From Shewanella waksmanii ATCC BAA-643 (lineage in GTDB: Bacteria; Pseudomonadota; Gammaproteobacteria; Enterobacterales; Shewanellaceae), in assembly GCF_000518805.1 (NCBI RefSeq), contig NZ_JAEH01000054.1, positions 1-32,486 of the forward strand: 32,486 bases of DNA, read 5' to 3'. The position numbers were made by a program, and so were the translations under genes. Position 1 is the first letter of the stretch. Each line of letters starts with the position of its first letter. Below are positions 6,936-16,610 of this stretch, one piece after another. A model generated the notes under the pieces. It did no database searches, was not told where the DNA came from, and saw only the letters and a program-made list of their open reading frames with translations.

Positions 6936-8564
6936 TTATGCCATGCGCTCCGTAGGTCGCCAGCGTAGTAGCTCACCAGGTAATTTCACCCCTTGGGCGG
7001 TGAGGGTGTTAACGCGATTAAGGTACGCGGCACCGTACATTAAGTGCTTGGCTAAATCGACGGCGTTACGGTCTTGGTAGTTATCTAAATAACTGCCTTT
7101 GGCCCACTGGTTAAAGGCACCAAGTGCTGGGCCTGCCCAGATTTGATAATCCATTTCACGACCAGCTTCACCAGAGTTAGACCAGCGGCTTGATAAGCCA
7201 AGGTACCAGCGGAAAATAAGCGCCATTTTACGCTTCGGATTGCCTTCGGCACGCTCAATTTGCTTAGGGTCACGCTCATTAAAGTGCGCGACCGTACCCG
7301 CCCAAATATCATCTAAGCTTGAACGGAATACCTGCTTCTCTAGCTTTTCACGCTCATCGGCCGGAATGGCTTCAATTGAGTCATAACGGGTATAAATTTC
7401 ATAGAGCTTATTGGCGCGCATTGGGAATAGGGTGCCGCGTTTAACCACTTGCAGTTTCACGCCCATCTCAAACATATCGGCAGCTGGCGCCATGGTGACA
7501 TCCGCCATCTCTGTGGTTGCCAGAAGTTTACGGGTATGCTCACTGGCACCGGCTTCAACACAAGCTTGGTTGATTGAGCCTGTAACGATATAAGCTGCGC
7601 CCATGTTAAAGGTTGCCAGCGCTGCATCAGGCGTCCCCACGCCACCACCACAGCCTACACGGATTGGGGTGTCGTACTGATACTTGTCTTGAATGGCATC
7701 TTTTAGTGCCAAAATAGTTGGCAATAACGTCACGAGTGGGCGGTTATCCGTGTGGCCACCAGAATCGGCTTCTGCGGTCACATCATCAGCCATAGGCACC
7801 AGTTGCGCTAGTTCCATTTGCTCAGCGGTAATTGATCCTTCATCAACCAGCTTTTGCAGCATTTTTGCTGGCGCAGGCATCATGAATTTTTCAGCCACTT
7901 CGGTGCGGCTAACTTTGGCAATGACTTTGTTGGCAATCACAATATTACCTTGGGCATCACGGCTTAGGCCTGCGGCGCGGTAATAAACAATTTGTGGGGT
8001 CAGCCCTAAAAACGCCGAGGCTTCAACAGTGCGTACTTTATGCTTTAAAAACAGTTCAACACTGCCACGCTCAAGTGCAGGTTCACTTGGGCTATGGATA
8101 AGGTTAAACATGTAGGGGCCATTTGGCAGTGCCGCTTGAATGCGGTTAATGGCGGCTTCTACACGTGATGGAATTAAGCCTGCCGCACCAAATGAGCATA
8201 AGATACCGGCTTTGCCAAGCGCGATAACTAACTCTTCTGAAGAGATACCGTTTGCCATTGCGCCAGCATAGTAGGCGTATTTCACCCCATGGACGCGGCG
8301 GAAATTACTGTCACCTAAGCTTTCTGTGCCAAGGGCTGGTGCGAAAGCACTTACTGGGTGAGACTGGCTGTCGACTTTTCCGTTGGCCGCTACTTGGGCT
8401 TCTACGGCAATACCTATGCCTTTGTCTACATGGTTTACCACGTAGCAGCTGCGACTAAAATCTTTAAGCTGTTGGCCCATCGCTTGGGTATCAAATTGGA
8501 TTTGGCTTTCTGTCACCGACCAAGGCCATGGCGAGAGCTGTTCATTAGTTGTAGTCGAATTCAT
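6936..8564 (-). CDS. pfaD: PUFA synthase enoyl reductase PfaD
   Basis: This 542-residue protein is the last gene of the pfa operon. PfaD is an FMN-dependent, 2-nitropropane-dioxygenase-fold trans-acting enoyl reductase that saturates selected double bonds during each PUFA elongation cycle. The TIM-barrel family motifs are present: EADSGGHTDNRPL at 265-277, containing the conserved His271, and the FMN phosphate-binding stretch GCGGGVGTPDAALATFNMG at 304-322, followed by AAYIVTGSINQACVEAG. The ATG at 8564 has AAAGGT upstream. It is separated from pfaC by 82 bp with a strong hairpin, so its expression could be set partly apart from the rest. A terminator follows directly. Length is normal for the family. 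Confidence 0.96.
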   Translation of the reverse strand: MNSTTTNEQLSPWPWSVTESQIQFDTQAMGQQLKDFSRSCYVVNHVDKGIGIAVEAQVAANGKVDSQSHPVSAFAPALGTESLGDSNFRRVHGVKYAYYAGAMANGISSEELVIALGKAGILCSFGAAGLIPSRVEAAINRIQAALPNGPYMFNLIHSPSEPALERGSVELFLKHKVRTVEASAFLGLTPQIVYYRAAGLSRDAQGNIVIANKVIAKVSRTEVAEKFMMPAPAKMLQKLVDEGSITAEQMELAQLVPMADDVTAEADSGGHTDNRPLVTLLPTILALKDAIQDKYQYDTPIRVGCGGGVGTPDAALATFNMGAAYIVTGSINQACVEAGASEHTRKLLATTEMADVTMAPAADMFEMGVKLQVVKRGTLFPMRANKLYEIYTRYDSIEAIPADEREKLEKQVFRSSLDDIWAGTVAHFNERDPKQIERAEGNPKRKMALIFRWYLGLSSRWSNSGEAGREMDYQIWAGPALGAFNQWAKGSYLDNYQDRNAVDLAKHLMYGAAYLNRVNTLTAQGVKLPGELLRWRPTERMA

Positions 8565-8610
8565 TATTCAAGACCTTTTAATTTTTATCGTTTTAGCGCG
8601 TAATTGAGTT

Positions 8611-8639
8611 GCCTCAGCTAAGGGTGACTTAGCTGAGGC
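8611..8639 (-). promoter_or_regulatory. Perfect 12-bp hairpin in the pfaC-pfaD gap
   Basis: GCCTCAGCTAAG and CTTAGCTGAGGC pair perfectly around a 5-nt loop, starting only 7 bp after the pfaC stop. On the minus (mRNA) strand no U-run follows, so it does not look like a full rho-independent terminator. It could protect the upstream mRNA 3' end, attenuate pfaD, or mark a processing point. Confidence 0.75.
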
Positions 8640-8646
8640 CATGCCC

Positions 8647-11600
8647 CTATGCTGACTCTTCAATGCAGATTGCAATGTCGGTCACTTCGTAAATACGTAG
8701 GCCGTCTTTGCTTAAGCTAGCGTTACCTGTGATGACTTTCTTACCATCGACATCTTTCACTGAAGTGATGTTAACGTCCATTGACATCTGCTTGTTAAGT
8801 GGGTTGATCTGACCGCGATACTTCCACTTGATGTTAGATAAAATCTGTCCGAACTTAGGCTTGCTAAAGCCAGCGCCTAAGTCTTGATTGATGGCATAAG
8901 TCTGCATGGTTTCAATGATGGCTTCAACACCTAGCGAGCCCGGCATGACCGGATCTTGGTGGAAGTGGAACTGGAAGAACCAATCACTTGGGTCAATGGT
9001 GCGCTCGGCATATAAGTAACCTAAGCCTTCGCTACCGCCACGCTCAACAATCTCAACCGTATCGATAAAGTTAAGTTGACCACCCGCCAAACGATAGTGT
9101 GGCTGACCTGCAGGGGCAGTGAAGTAGCGGCTAGTTTTATCTAACAGGTTCACTTTATGGTCGGCGCTTACGCCATTAGCCACATGCCAAGGCTGAGTGA
9201 CTTTACCGTTATCAAGACCTAGCTGGTCTTTCAGGGCTTCTGCTTTAAAGTAGCCAAATACCGCGGTGCCGCGATAGAACGGCTCGCCATCGGTGCTTAG
9301 CTCAAAACTAAAGCTCTGGATGATGTTAGTGCCCGCCATTACCGTAGACAGTAAGCGCGAGTCATTAACAATGGTTTTGCCGCGTAAATCGACATCGCGC
9401 AGCAGTTCACCACTACCATCTAAGTTACGGAAGAACAGCTCAAGCCCAGGGAAACCAAGCGTGGTACCCATGTAGCCAGAGATAAAGCCGTTAGGCTGCA
9501 GTGAAATTTCCATCAATACCGAATAGGGCATAACAGCGTGGTGGCTGTTTTTATCGAAATACCACGCATCGGTTGGGACTTCGTATTCAGCAATACATGA
9601 CGATGGGGTTTTAAAGTCACCGCGCTCGCCATTAACTTCAATCACACGGGTGGTGAGCTGTAGATCGCCACATGGGGTGCGGGGTGGGATCATACCGCGG
9701 TAGATAGCAAACTCAGGGCCAAAACAGTTTTCAATGTTGCCTGTTGCAAATTCAAACATATGGTACGGCGTAAATGGCACAGTATCAGGCACCCGGTTAG
9801 GGTAATCTGGTGTGACTGGTGCTTCCACATGAGAGATTGGCACCACACCTTTGTTTGGTGTTTTGCTTAAGTCTGGAATTTGCGCCATTAATGGGGCGTT
9901 AGCAGACGCAGCTTGATAGACTTTTTTCGCGTCCGTTGCTGGCACTTGCTCTTGAGCAGACTCCAGTAACGGATAAAGGGTACATTCATCTTCTTCTTTG
10001 ATCATCACCCCAAGGTTTTGGAAATCCACAACCGCTTTACCATCAAGCAAAATGTCAATATTTGCCTTGGCGTAAGGGCGCGGGCTAAAGCCAATCTCGG
10101 TAATTTCCATACGGTAGGTTAATACCGCTGACTGCGGGATCACTTGACCACGGCAACGTACCTGCTGCGAGGCATTTTCCAGTGGCTGGAAGCGACCATT
10201 TTTAGTTTGGGTATGCATACCTAAGTGCAGCATGTAGAACTGCAGCAACTGGCCACAACCTTCGGCCATCAGCGAGCCTGCCATCACTTGGTCACCTTTA
10301 AAGTGACACGGGAAATACCAGTGGTCTGGCTCAAGCTGCTTATGGCCTTCAATTAAACCTAAGCCCCATGCGCCGCCTTGACGGTCAACCTTGCTGACCT
10401 GTTCAATCATCAAGAATTTCTCTGAGGCGAAACATAATGATGGTTGTGGCTCACCCGCATGGCTTGGGCCAAAACAGCCTTCAATGTTGGCTGACAGTAG
10501 TTGGTGGATCTCTGGGTAGCTAAACTGAGTTTTAGGGCAATCAAGTAAAGGCTTAAACACCTGCTTTTGCGCTAAGTTGCGCGCCTTGATTTCATCTTCT
10601 GTGCGGATCACGCCTTTGCCGTCAGCAAGCTCTTCGTCGGTAAAGAAGCCAGCACAGCCGCCATCCATTTTCAGGATCATCTTATCGCCAACAAAGCACT
10701 CATATGAGAAGAAGAACAACAAGGTGTCGCCGTTACGGGCGTAGTTATTGATTTTAATATCATAACGTAGGGTGTCACCACCGCGCGGCAGATCGCCCAA
10801 GAACGTAAGGGTACAATCAAGTAAGCGGTATACGCGATCACCTTTGTTTTCAAAATCAATGCCTAAGTAACTAATCAACATTAAGTCACATTGGCCTGAC
10901 TCAACCGCCACAGCCCACGGAATTTGGCCGTCGACCAGGTAAGGTGCATCAACGGGAATGTCATACTCGGTGGTCATTGAACAAGGTTTAAACTCGTTCA
11001 TGGTGGCATCAAGTTTTGTTACGCGAGAAACCAGCAAGTAGTCAGTGGTTGGTAGACGTACGCGGCGTGAGTAGCTGTCGATGATGGCATAATCTTGGCC
11101 AAACACCTTAGCGATGTCACCCTCAGCATACTCAACTAAGTCGGCATAATTCCAGATGCAGGGTTTCAGTGCTGGAATTGGCGCGGTGTAGGGCGGCACG
11201 TTAGCATGATCTGGCTTAATCACAGGCGCAGTAGTTGGCGTTGCTGCATTGTTTAGGGCATTGACTGGCGCGCTGTGTGCAATTGCTGGCGCGGTATTGC
11301 CAGTGACTTGTGCTAACTGCTGCTTAAGCAAGGCATCGGCCACTTTCATTCCGCTAGCGCGGCTTTGCAAAAAGGCTTGATGAGCTTGCTGAGTTAGTTG
11401 TTGGTTCTGTTGAAACGCATTGAGATCACCCTGGCTAACATTAATGGCTGCAGCAGGAGTGCTCGGGTTAAGAGTTTTAGTTGTCATTGGCGTAGGGTTA
11501 CCTAATACAGAATTAACTGGTGCTGTCTGGGCGGCATGATTGAGCGCTTGCGGCTGACGGGCAACATATTGCAGTGGTGTTTTGCTCACGTTTGAGTGCT

Positions 11601-14427
11601 GAGATTGGCCCACCTTTTGTTGAATAGTGGCAAGCTCGGCAATCGGAGTGTCAACAATGTGCTGGTAGATATCTCGGCCACCTAAATGCACTTGCTTAAT
11701 CAGTTGATGTTTAGCATCTGATTTAAGCTCTTGGCTTAAGCGCTGGCTAAGTGCTTGCTGTTGGGCATCACTTTGGCTGAGCAGAATTTGCGAGATTTGA
11801 TCTTCACTGACGTTACTGACTAAGGCATGTTGGCGGCTATTGGCGCTAACGGCATGCTTAGATAGATTGAGCAAGCCGTGCAGCATACTGGCCATGCCAG
11901 CGGCGGCAAAACAATGGCCAATGCGCTCGTCGGCATTAGTGTGCACTGCCTGGGCCAATGCCAGTGGGTTAATCGCTAAGCTACCAGGTGCGACACTGGT
12001 TTCAGCCACTTTAATACTGCTGCTATCAACGCCACTTTGCGACAACAAACTATCACTGACGCGACTGGCGTGTTCTACATGGCCAAAGCTTAAGGCATCA
12101 AGACTGGCATAACCGACTTGTTGCTGCTCAAGTTCAGTACCGGCTTTCACCAATACCACAGCGCCTGCACCTTCGCCGACATTCCAGCTACCTGCTGCAC
12201 CCGTGTTGGGCTCAATGGCTACCGGTGCCAGCTGGTTCTTTAAGATGACCTGCTCAAAACTGGCTGACAAATCGACTGCGGCAATCACCACGGCATCGAT
12301 ATTATCTTCAGACATCAGGTTTTGCGCCACATCTACACAGCGACTCACTGATTGCTCGCCCGCTGAGATAGTAAAGGCTGGGCCATTAAAGTCCCACAGC
12401 GAGGCAATACGTGATGCCATGATATTGCCAATAAAGCTGGTGTACTGGTTCAGCTTAGCGGCATCAAGGACACTGTCCATGGCAATAGCTTCTAACGCTT
12501 GGTATTCGCTATCGCTAAGGCTGACACCCATTGCATTTAGGCTTTGTGCCAGCTGAGTGTGCAGATTAACGCGGCCACGGAACTGGTGTAATTCCAGCTC
12601 AGTTTCCATAGCAACCAATACCGCTACGGTTTGACCAGGTTGTAATTTCGCGTCACGGATAGCTTCGTCAGTGACTCGCATCAGCATCAGTTGTTGCGAG
12701 ATCAGTCTATCGTCTTCATTAGGCGGTAGCTTAAAGCGTAGGAAGTCGAGTTCAAAGTTATCGACATAAGCGCCTTTCGGTGCCGCGCTTAAGCCAAACT
12801 GATTGAGCAAGTCTTGATGTTGTTCAAGCCCTTTCCAGCGCTGCTTAGGTAAACCAATAAAGCCATTGCTACGTTCACTAATGGCGCGATCGAGCTGATC
12901 GATACTGCTTAGCGGCCCAAAGTGACCGGCAATACCAGTCACTGTCATTGCCGTCGGCGCGCTTGGCTGTGGTGTGGCGACGAGCTGTTCATCTGCGCAG
13001 TAAGACTCTAACAGTAAGTGGGCATTACAGCCGCCAAATCCAAATACCGATACCCCAGCATGGCGCGCTGGGTTGTTGGTTTTCACCGGCCAAGGCGTGA
13101 CTTGATTGGGTAGGGTATGGCTGCCAAATAGGCCATTGGGTGAGCTAATCGCATCGCTGATATTAATACTCGGTGGCAGGGCACCTTCGCGCATCGCAAA
13201 GATCATCTTCATGATCCCTGGCATGCCAGCTGCTGTCAGTAAGTGGCCTAAATTGGATTTGGCTGAGCCAATCATTGGCGCGCTGTTACCTTCGAGTTTG
13301 TCAGCAAAAAACTGCTCCATCGAGGTTAGCTCAATCTTGTCACCCAGCGGTGTGCCTGTGGCGTGACATTCAATTACTTCAATATCTTTAGGTGCGATAT
13401 CACTGGCGGCATAGGCACGCTCAAACGCGCGAACTTGTCCTTTGGGGTTCGGGCTCAGTACAAACTGACCTTTACCGTCATTGGATAGGCCAACACCATT
13501 GACAACCGCATAAATTTTGTCGCCATCGCGCTGGGCATCATCAAGGCGTTTTAATACCAGTACCCCAGCGCCTTCACCGGCAAACAAGCCTTTACTGTCG
13601 GCATCAAATGGCACTGACACACCGTGGTCAGGGTAGGCGTGGAAAATTGAGAACCCCATGTTGATAAAGAACGGGTCAGCGCCTGAGACCGCCCCCGCTA
13701 GCATCACATCGGCTTTACCTGTGGTTAAGTAATCACAGGCCAGTTTAAGTGAATATACCGAACTGGCACAGGCGGCATCTAAGCTCAATTGTGCCGCACC
13801 TAAACCTAGCGCATCGGCCACCACCTTTGAGGTGTTATGGGCGATCGCACCATTGGCAACATCAATGGCTTGGCCTTGTTGTGCCCGCGATGAATCCGCA
13901 TTGGTCGGGTTAAGGCTAAAGGCTGGATTGGCCAATTTGTGTTGCAGCGCTTTTTCTACCGCGCTGTGATAAATCGGTAAAAACAGATCATTAGAGCGTG
14001 CCGTTGGGAAGCTAAGCGCCCCCATGATTACGCCGGTACGCTGCAAAGTGTGGCTATCGCTTAGTGCCACACCGGCATCTTCTAGCGCTTTGCGGCTAGT
14101 ATCAAGTGCCCACAAAAAGCTGTCATCTAAGCCGTTGAGCGCTTCGCTACTTAGGCGGTAGCCTTCAGGGTTAAAGCTGAAGTTTTCAATGTAACCGCCT
14201 TGGTCACAATAAAAGCGGTCTGACTGGCCCTGAACCCCTTGATAGTCGGCGCTGTTGGCACCGAGTTTTTCGTTGGTCAAGGTGGTGCGCGAGTCGCGCT
14301 TGTCCAGCAAGTTTTGCCAAAATTGCTCTGGGGTCTTGGCATCTGGGTACAGAGTCGCCAAGCCAACAATGGCAATTTTGTTCTGTTTGGTTTTACTTGG
14401 TTTTGAAGACTTGTCAGCTAGCGACAT
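8647..14427 (-). CDS. pfaC: PUFA synthase subunit PfaC (KS - CLF - two FabA-like dehydratases)
   Basis: This 1926-residue multifunctional protein has four recognisable parts. The N-terminal ketosynthase (~17-475) has the full triad: Cys220 in LDAACASS, His355 in ECHATGT and His395 in KSNLGH. The second KS-like domain (~490-860) lacks the nucleophile; the equivalent stretch reads TISAGEQSVS, as in chain-length factors. A Pro/Ala/Gln-rich linker (~930-1090) follows. Then come two double hot-dog dehydratase/isomerase units of FabA type, with active-site His1375 (YFPCHFKGDQVMAGSL) and His1821 (QFHFHQDPVMPGSL), each preceded by a pseudo-hot-dog half (~1095 and ~1555). These make and isomerise the double bonds. 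The start at 14427 overlaps pfaB by 10 nt, with GGGGAAG as ribosome binding site. Confidence 0.96.
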   Translation of the reverse strand: MSLADKSSKPSKTKQNKIAIVGLATLYPDAKTPEQFWQNLLDKRDSRTTLTNEKLGANSADYQGVQGQSDRFYCDQGGYIENFSFNPEGYRLSSEALNGLDDSFLWALDTSRKALEDAGVALSDSHTLQRTGVIMGALSFPTARSNDLFLPIYHSAVEKALQHKLANPAFSLNPTNADSSRAQQGQAIDVANGAIAHNTSKVVADALGLGAAQLSLDAACASSVYSLKLACDYLTTGKADVMLAGAVSGADPFFINMGFSIFHAYPDHGVSVPFDADSKGLFAGEGAGVLVLKRLDDAQRDGDKIYAVVNGVGLSNDGKGQFVLSPNPKGQVRAFERAYAASDIAPKDIEVIECHATGTPLGDKIELTSMEQFFADKLEGNSAPMIGSAKSNLGHLLTAAGMPGIMKMIFAMREGALPPSINISDAISSPNGLFGSHTLPNQVTPWPVKTNNPARHAGVSVFGFGGCNAHLLLESYCADEQLVATPQPSAPTAMTVTGIAGHFGPLSSIDQLDRAISERSNGFIGLPKQRWKGLEQHQDLLNQFGLSAAPKGAYVDNFELDFLRFKLPPNEDDRLISQQLMLMRVTDEAIRDAKLQPGQTVAVLVAMETELELHQFRGRVNLHTQLAQSLNAMGVSLSDSEYQALEAIAMDSVLDAAKLNQYTSFIGNIMASRIASLWDFNGPAFTISAGEQSVSRCVDVAQNLMSEDNIDAVVIAAVDLSASFEQVILKNQLAPVAIEPNTGAAGSWNVGEGAGAVVLVKAGTELEQQQVGYASLDALSFGHVEHASRVSDSLLSQSGVDSSSIKVAETSVAPGSLAINPLALAQAVHTNADERIGHCFAAAGMASMLHGLLNLSKHAVSANSRQHALVSNVSEDQISQILLSQSDAQQQALSQRLSQELKSDAKHQLIKQVHLGGRDIYQHIVDTPIAELATIQQKVGQSQHSNVSKTPLQYVARQPQALNHAAQTAPVNSVLGNPTPMTTKTLNPSTPAAAINVSQGDLNAFQQNQQLTQQAHQAFLQSRASGMKVADALLKQQLAQVTGNTAPAIAHSAPVNALNNAATPTTAPVIKPDHANVPPYTAPIPALKPCIWNYADLVEYAEGDIAKVFGQDYAIIDSYSRRVRLPTTDYLLVSRVTKLDATMNEFKPCSMTTEYDIPVDAPYLVDGQIPWAVAVESGQCDLMLISYLGIDFENKGDRVYRLLDCTLTFLGDLPRGGDTLRYDIKINNYARNGDTLLFFFSYECFVGDKMILKMDGGCAGFFTDEELADGKGVIRTEDEIKARNLAQKQVFKPLLDCPKTQFSYPEIHQLLSANIEGCFGPSHAGEPQPSLCFASEKFLMIEQVSKVDRQGGAWGLGLIEGHKQLEPDHWYFPCHFKGDQVMAGSLMAEGCGQLLQFYMLHLGMHTQTKNGRFQPLENASQQVRCRGQVIPQSAVLTYRMEITEIGFSPRPYAKANIDILLDGKAVVDFQNLGVMIKEEDECTLYPLLESAQEQVPATDAKKVYQAASANAPLMAQIPDLSKTPNKGVVPISHVEAPVTPDYPNRVPDTVPFTPYHMFEFATGNIENCFGPEFAIYRGMIPPRTPCGDLQLTTRVIEVNGERGDFKTPSSCIAEYEVPTDAWYFDKNSHHAVMPYSVLMEISLQPNGFISGYMGTTLGFPGLELFFRNLDGSGELLRDVDLRGKTIVNDSRLLSTVMAGTNIIQSFSFELSTDGEPFYRGTAVFGYFKAEALKDQLGLDNGKVTQPWHVANGVSADHKVNLLDKTSRYFTAPAGQPHYRLAGGQLNFIDTVEIVERGGSEGLGYLYAERTIDPSDWFFQFHFHQDPVMPGSLGVEAIIETMQTYAINQDLGAGFSKPKFGQILSNIKWKYRGQINPLNKQMSMDVNITSVKDVDGKKVITGNASLSKDGLRIYEVTDIAICIEESA

Positions 14428-16610
14428 GAGACTTCCCCTTTCGGTAAGGTAATGCCATTAGCAACAGCAATATCTGCGAGCTGCTGTTGATTTTTTAGCA
14501 AAGCAATCTCGCGGTCTAAGCCGTCAAGTAATGGTTGCCATGACATCGGCACTTGGTGGCTAATAAGCTGCCCCAAGGCTTTAAGTAAATGGGTGGTATC
14601 AGTGCCACCTTTGGCATTCATTGGTACCGTGCAACAGGCACTCGCATCGCCGCCGTCTTGCTTAACGATTTTGTCGATCAAGGTGCAGTTTTGTCTATCT
14701 GCGCCTATTTCAACAAACAGCTTGGCACCTTGGCGCTGCGCGCTATGGATTAAGGCGGTAAAGTCCAAAGGATGACAGAAGGTATCGGCTATCGACTCAG
14801 CAATAATTTGACTGTTGAGTGATTGTTGTTCATTGACGGCTTTATCCTGACCACTCAGCAAACTGGCGGCACTGATAAAACCGATATCGTTTGGCACGTC
14901 ATCGCACAAAGGTTGATTGTAAAAATCAATCACGTTGCTATGTTCATTCAGTGCTGGCGTAGTGTGCATTGCGGTGACGCGATTCGCGGCAATGCCGCGC
15001 TTACCGAGTTCACTCAACAGGGCTTTACATTGTGTTTGGCAGCCAGCAATGACACAGGTATCACCTTGCACAATGGCCAAATAAGCACGCGGATACTGAG
15101 GCAGCAACGCACTGATTGCAGCTTTATCACAGCGCACCACAAAGCTATTCCAGTCGATGGCTTCATCACTGTTTTGCAGTTGCCAAGCCGCTCTAACTGC
15201 GGTTAAGTCACCTGATATCGCAGACGTAAACAGCGGGTCGGTTTGGGTTTTTGCAATCAGTGCATGTGGGTTTTGCCACACGCCCAAACTGGCCCACATT
15301 GAGGCTTCACCCATTGAATAACCTAACGCAAAGTTAGGCTTAATCTTAAAGGCTTGGGTGAGCAGTTGCGTGAGCATATAACTGCTACCTACACCAGCGA
15401 TAGCTAAATCGCCTAGTGCCATGTTGGCGGCAGTTTTAGGGTCCAAATCATAAATGGCGTCGGCTTGTAACATGGCTTTGAGATTGCCTTCACGCTCTAG
15501 GCGCGCAAACAGCTCAGGGAAATAGCCATGTAATTCACTAAACATGTCTGCGTACACCGTACCGACACCGGGGTAAACAAAGGCTAATGCCTGTTGCTTA
15601 TTGCTGCCCAGTGGCGTGCTAGCAAAATAGCTGCCTGCTGGAGTGCGGTAGGGCGCGGCGTGCATGTCAGCGGTGATCACCTTGGGCAGTGCTTGGATAA
15701 GCGCTGTTATTTCAGTTTTAAGTGCATCAACGCCAGTGGCTTGCAATACCGCGCGATATTGACTCGTTGACTGAGCAGCTTCGGCCAAGTTGTCGCGCAT
15801 AAGTTTAAGCAGTGCTAGCGGTTCGTCGATGAGTGCTTGCTCAAGCTGACCAAGGGCCGCTGTAAGGTTGCTGACGTCATCCGCTTGCACTACAAATTGC
15901 AGTTGCTGTGCATGCAATAGTGATTTGGCAGCGAGTACGCCGCTACCTTGCGAAAGCACATAGCTTACCGCTTGCGATGAAGCATCGTCGGTAAAGCTGA
16001 TAGCCGCGACTCGGGCTTGGTGATGCTCGGTATACCAATAGTGGCTTTTAGCTTGTTTGCTACTTAGCGGCGTCTCGCCGTTAACTAACTCACGTTGCCA
16101 AGTGCGCGATGCCATCGCCACAATCAATTGATAGACAACAGCAAATTGCTGACGGCTATCGAGATTATGATGATCTTGGTTACGGCTTAAATCGGTTTCA
16201 TCACGTTTTGCTTGGCTTAGTGCCGCGCTCAATGCTGCATTGCTGCCCAGCGCGCTTTGTTGCATAGCAGCGAGTTGGGCGTGGGGATGAATACGCAGTT
16301 GCGCCGCTTTGAGTGCTGGCATCATTAGTAATGAAATTGGGGCGTCGGTGTCACAGCACTGGGCCGTTAACTGCACCACTTTATCATTACTAATCGCGTC
16401 GATGGTGGCTTTGAGATTAGCCTCAAAGTCATCCACTTGAATTTGTACAATGGGTTGGTCAAATAGCTGACTGCGGCTCAGATCTGGCAATAGGTGCTTG
16501 AGCACCTCATCACTCATCTGAGCCGACGGCAACGCTAATAGTGCTATGCGCAGTGGCATAACACTATCAGCAGCTTGACCATGGGTGGCGTTGGAGACCA
16601 ATGTCGACAT
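14418..16610 (-). CDS. pfaB: PUFA synthase acyltransferase subunit PfaB
   Basis: This 730-residue subunit has an acyltransferase domain at about 340-650. The nucleophile elbow is GYSMGE with Ser432, in place of the usual GHSxG, and the likely partner is His549 in AMHTTPA. PfaB is known in this pathway as the key determinant of the final product (EPA versus DHA), probably by choosing or releasing acyl chains; which product is made here cannot be read directly, but EPA is typical of the genus. The N-terminal ~330 residues show no catalytic KS motif. The ATG overlaps the pfaA stop (TAATG), and the 3' end overlaps pfaC by 10 nt, so the three large subunits are translationally coupled. Confidence 0.94.
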   Translation of the reverse strand: MSTLVSNATHGQAADSVMPLRIALLALPSAQMSDEVLKHLLPDLSRSQLFDQPIVQIQVDDFEANLKATIDAISNDKVVQLTAQCCDTDAPISLLMMPALKAAQLRIHPHAQLAAMQQSALGSNAALSAALSQAKRDETDLSRNQDHHNLDSRQQFAVVYQLIVAMASRTWQRELVNGETPLSSKQAKSHYWYTEHHQARVAAISFTDDASSQAVSYVLSQGSGVLAAKSLLHAQQLQFVVQADDVSNLTAALGQLEQALIDEPLALLKLMRDNLAEAAQSTSQYRAVLQATGVDALKTEITALIQALPKVITADMHAAPYRTPAGSYFASTPLGSNKQQALAFVYPGVGTVYADMFSELHGYFPELFARLEREGNLKAMLQADAIYDLDPKTAANMALGDLAIAGVGSSYMLTQLLTQAFKIKPNFALGYSMGEASMWASLGVWQNPHALIAKTQTDPLFTSAISGDLTAVRAAWQLQNSDEAIDWNSFVVRCDKAAISALLPQYPRAYLAIVQGDTCVIAGCQTQCKALLSELGKRGIAANRVTAMHTTPALNEHSNVIDFYNQPLCDDVPNDIGFISAASLLSGQDKAVNEQQSLNSQIIAESIADTFCHPLDFTALIHSAQRQGAKLFVEIGADRQNCTLIDKIVKQDGGDASACCTVPMNAKGGTDTTHLLKALGQLISHQVPMSWQPLLDGLDREIALLKNQQQLADIAVANGITLPKGEVSCR

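Noticed and set aside
14823..15206. 127-codon plus-strand frame opposite pfaB
   Set aside because: It is a shadow frame of the acyltransferase-coding strand, with no ribosome binding site or recognisable domain.
14418..16610. Ketosynthase remnant in the N-terminal part of PfaB
   Set aside because: I looked for Cys-His-His motifs and found none. A degenerate fold may exist but cannot be supported from sequence alone.
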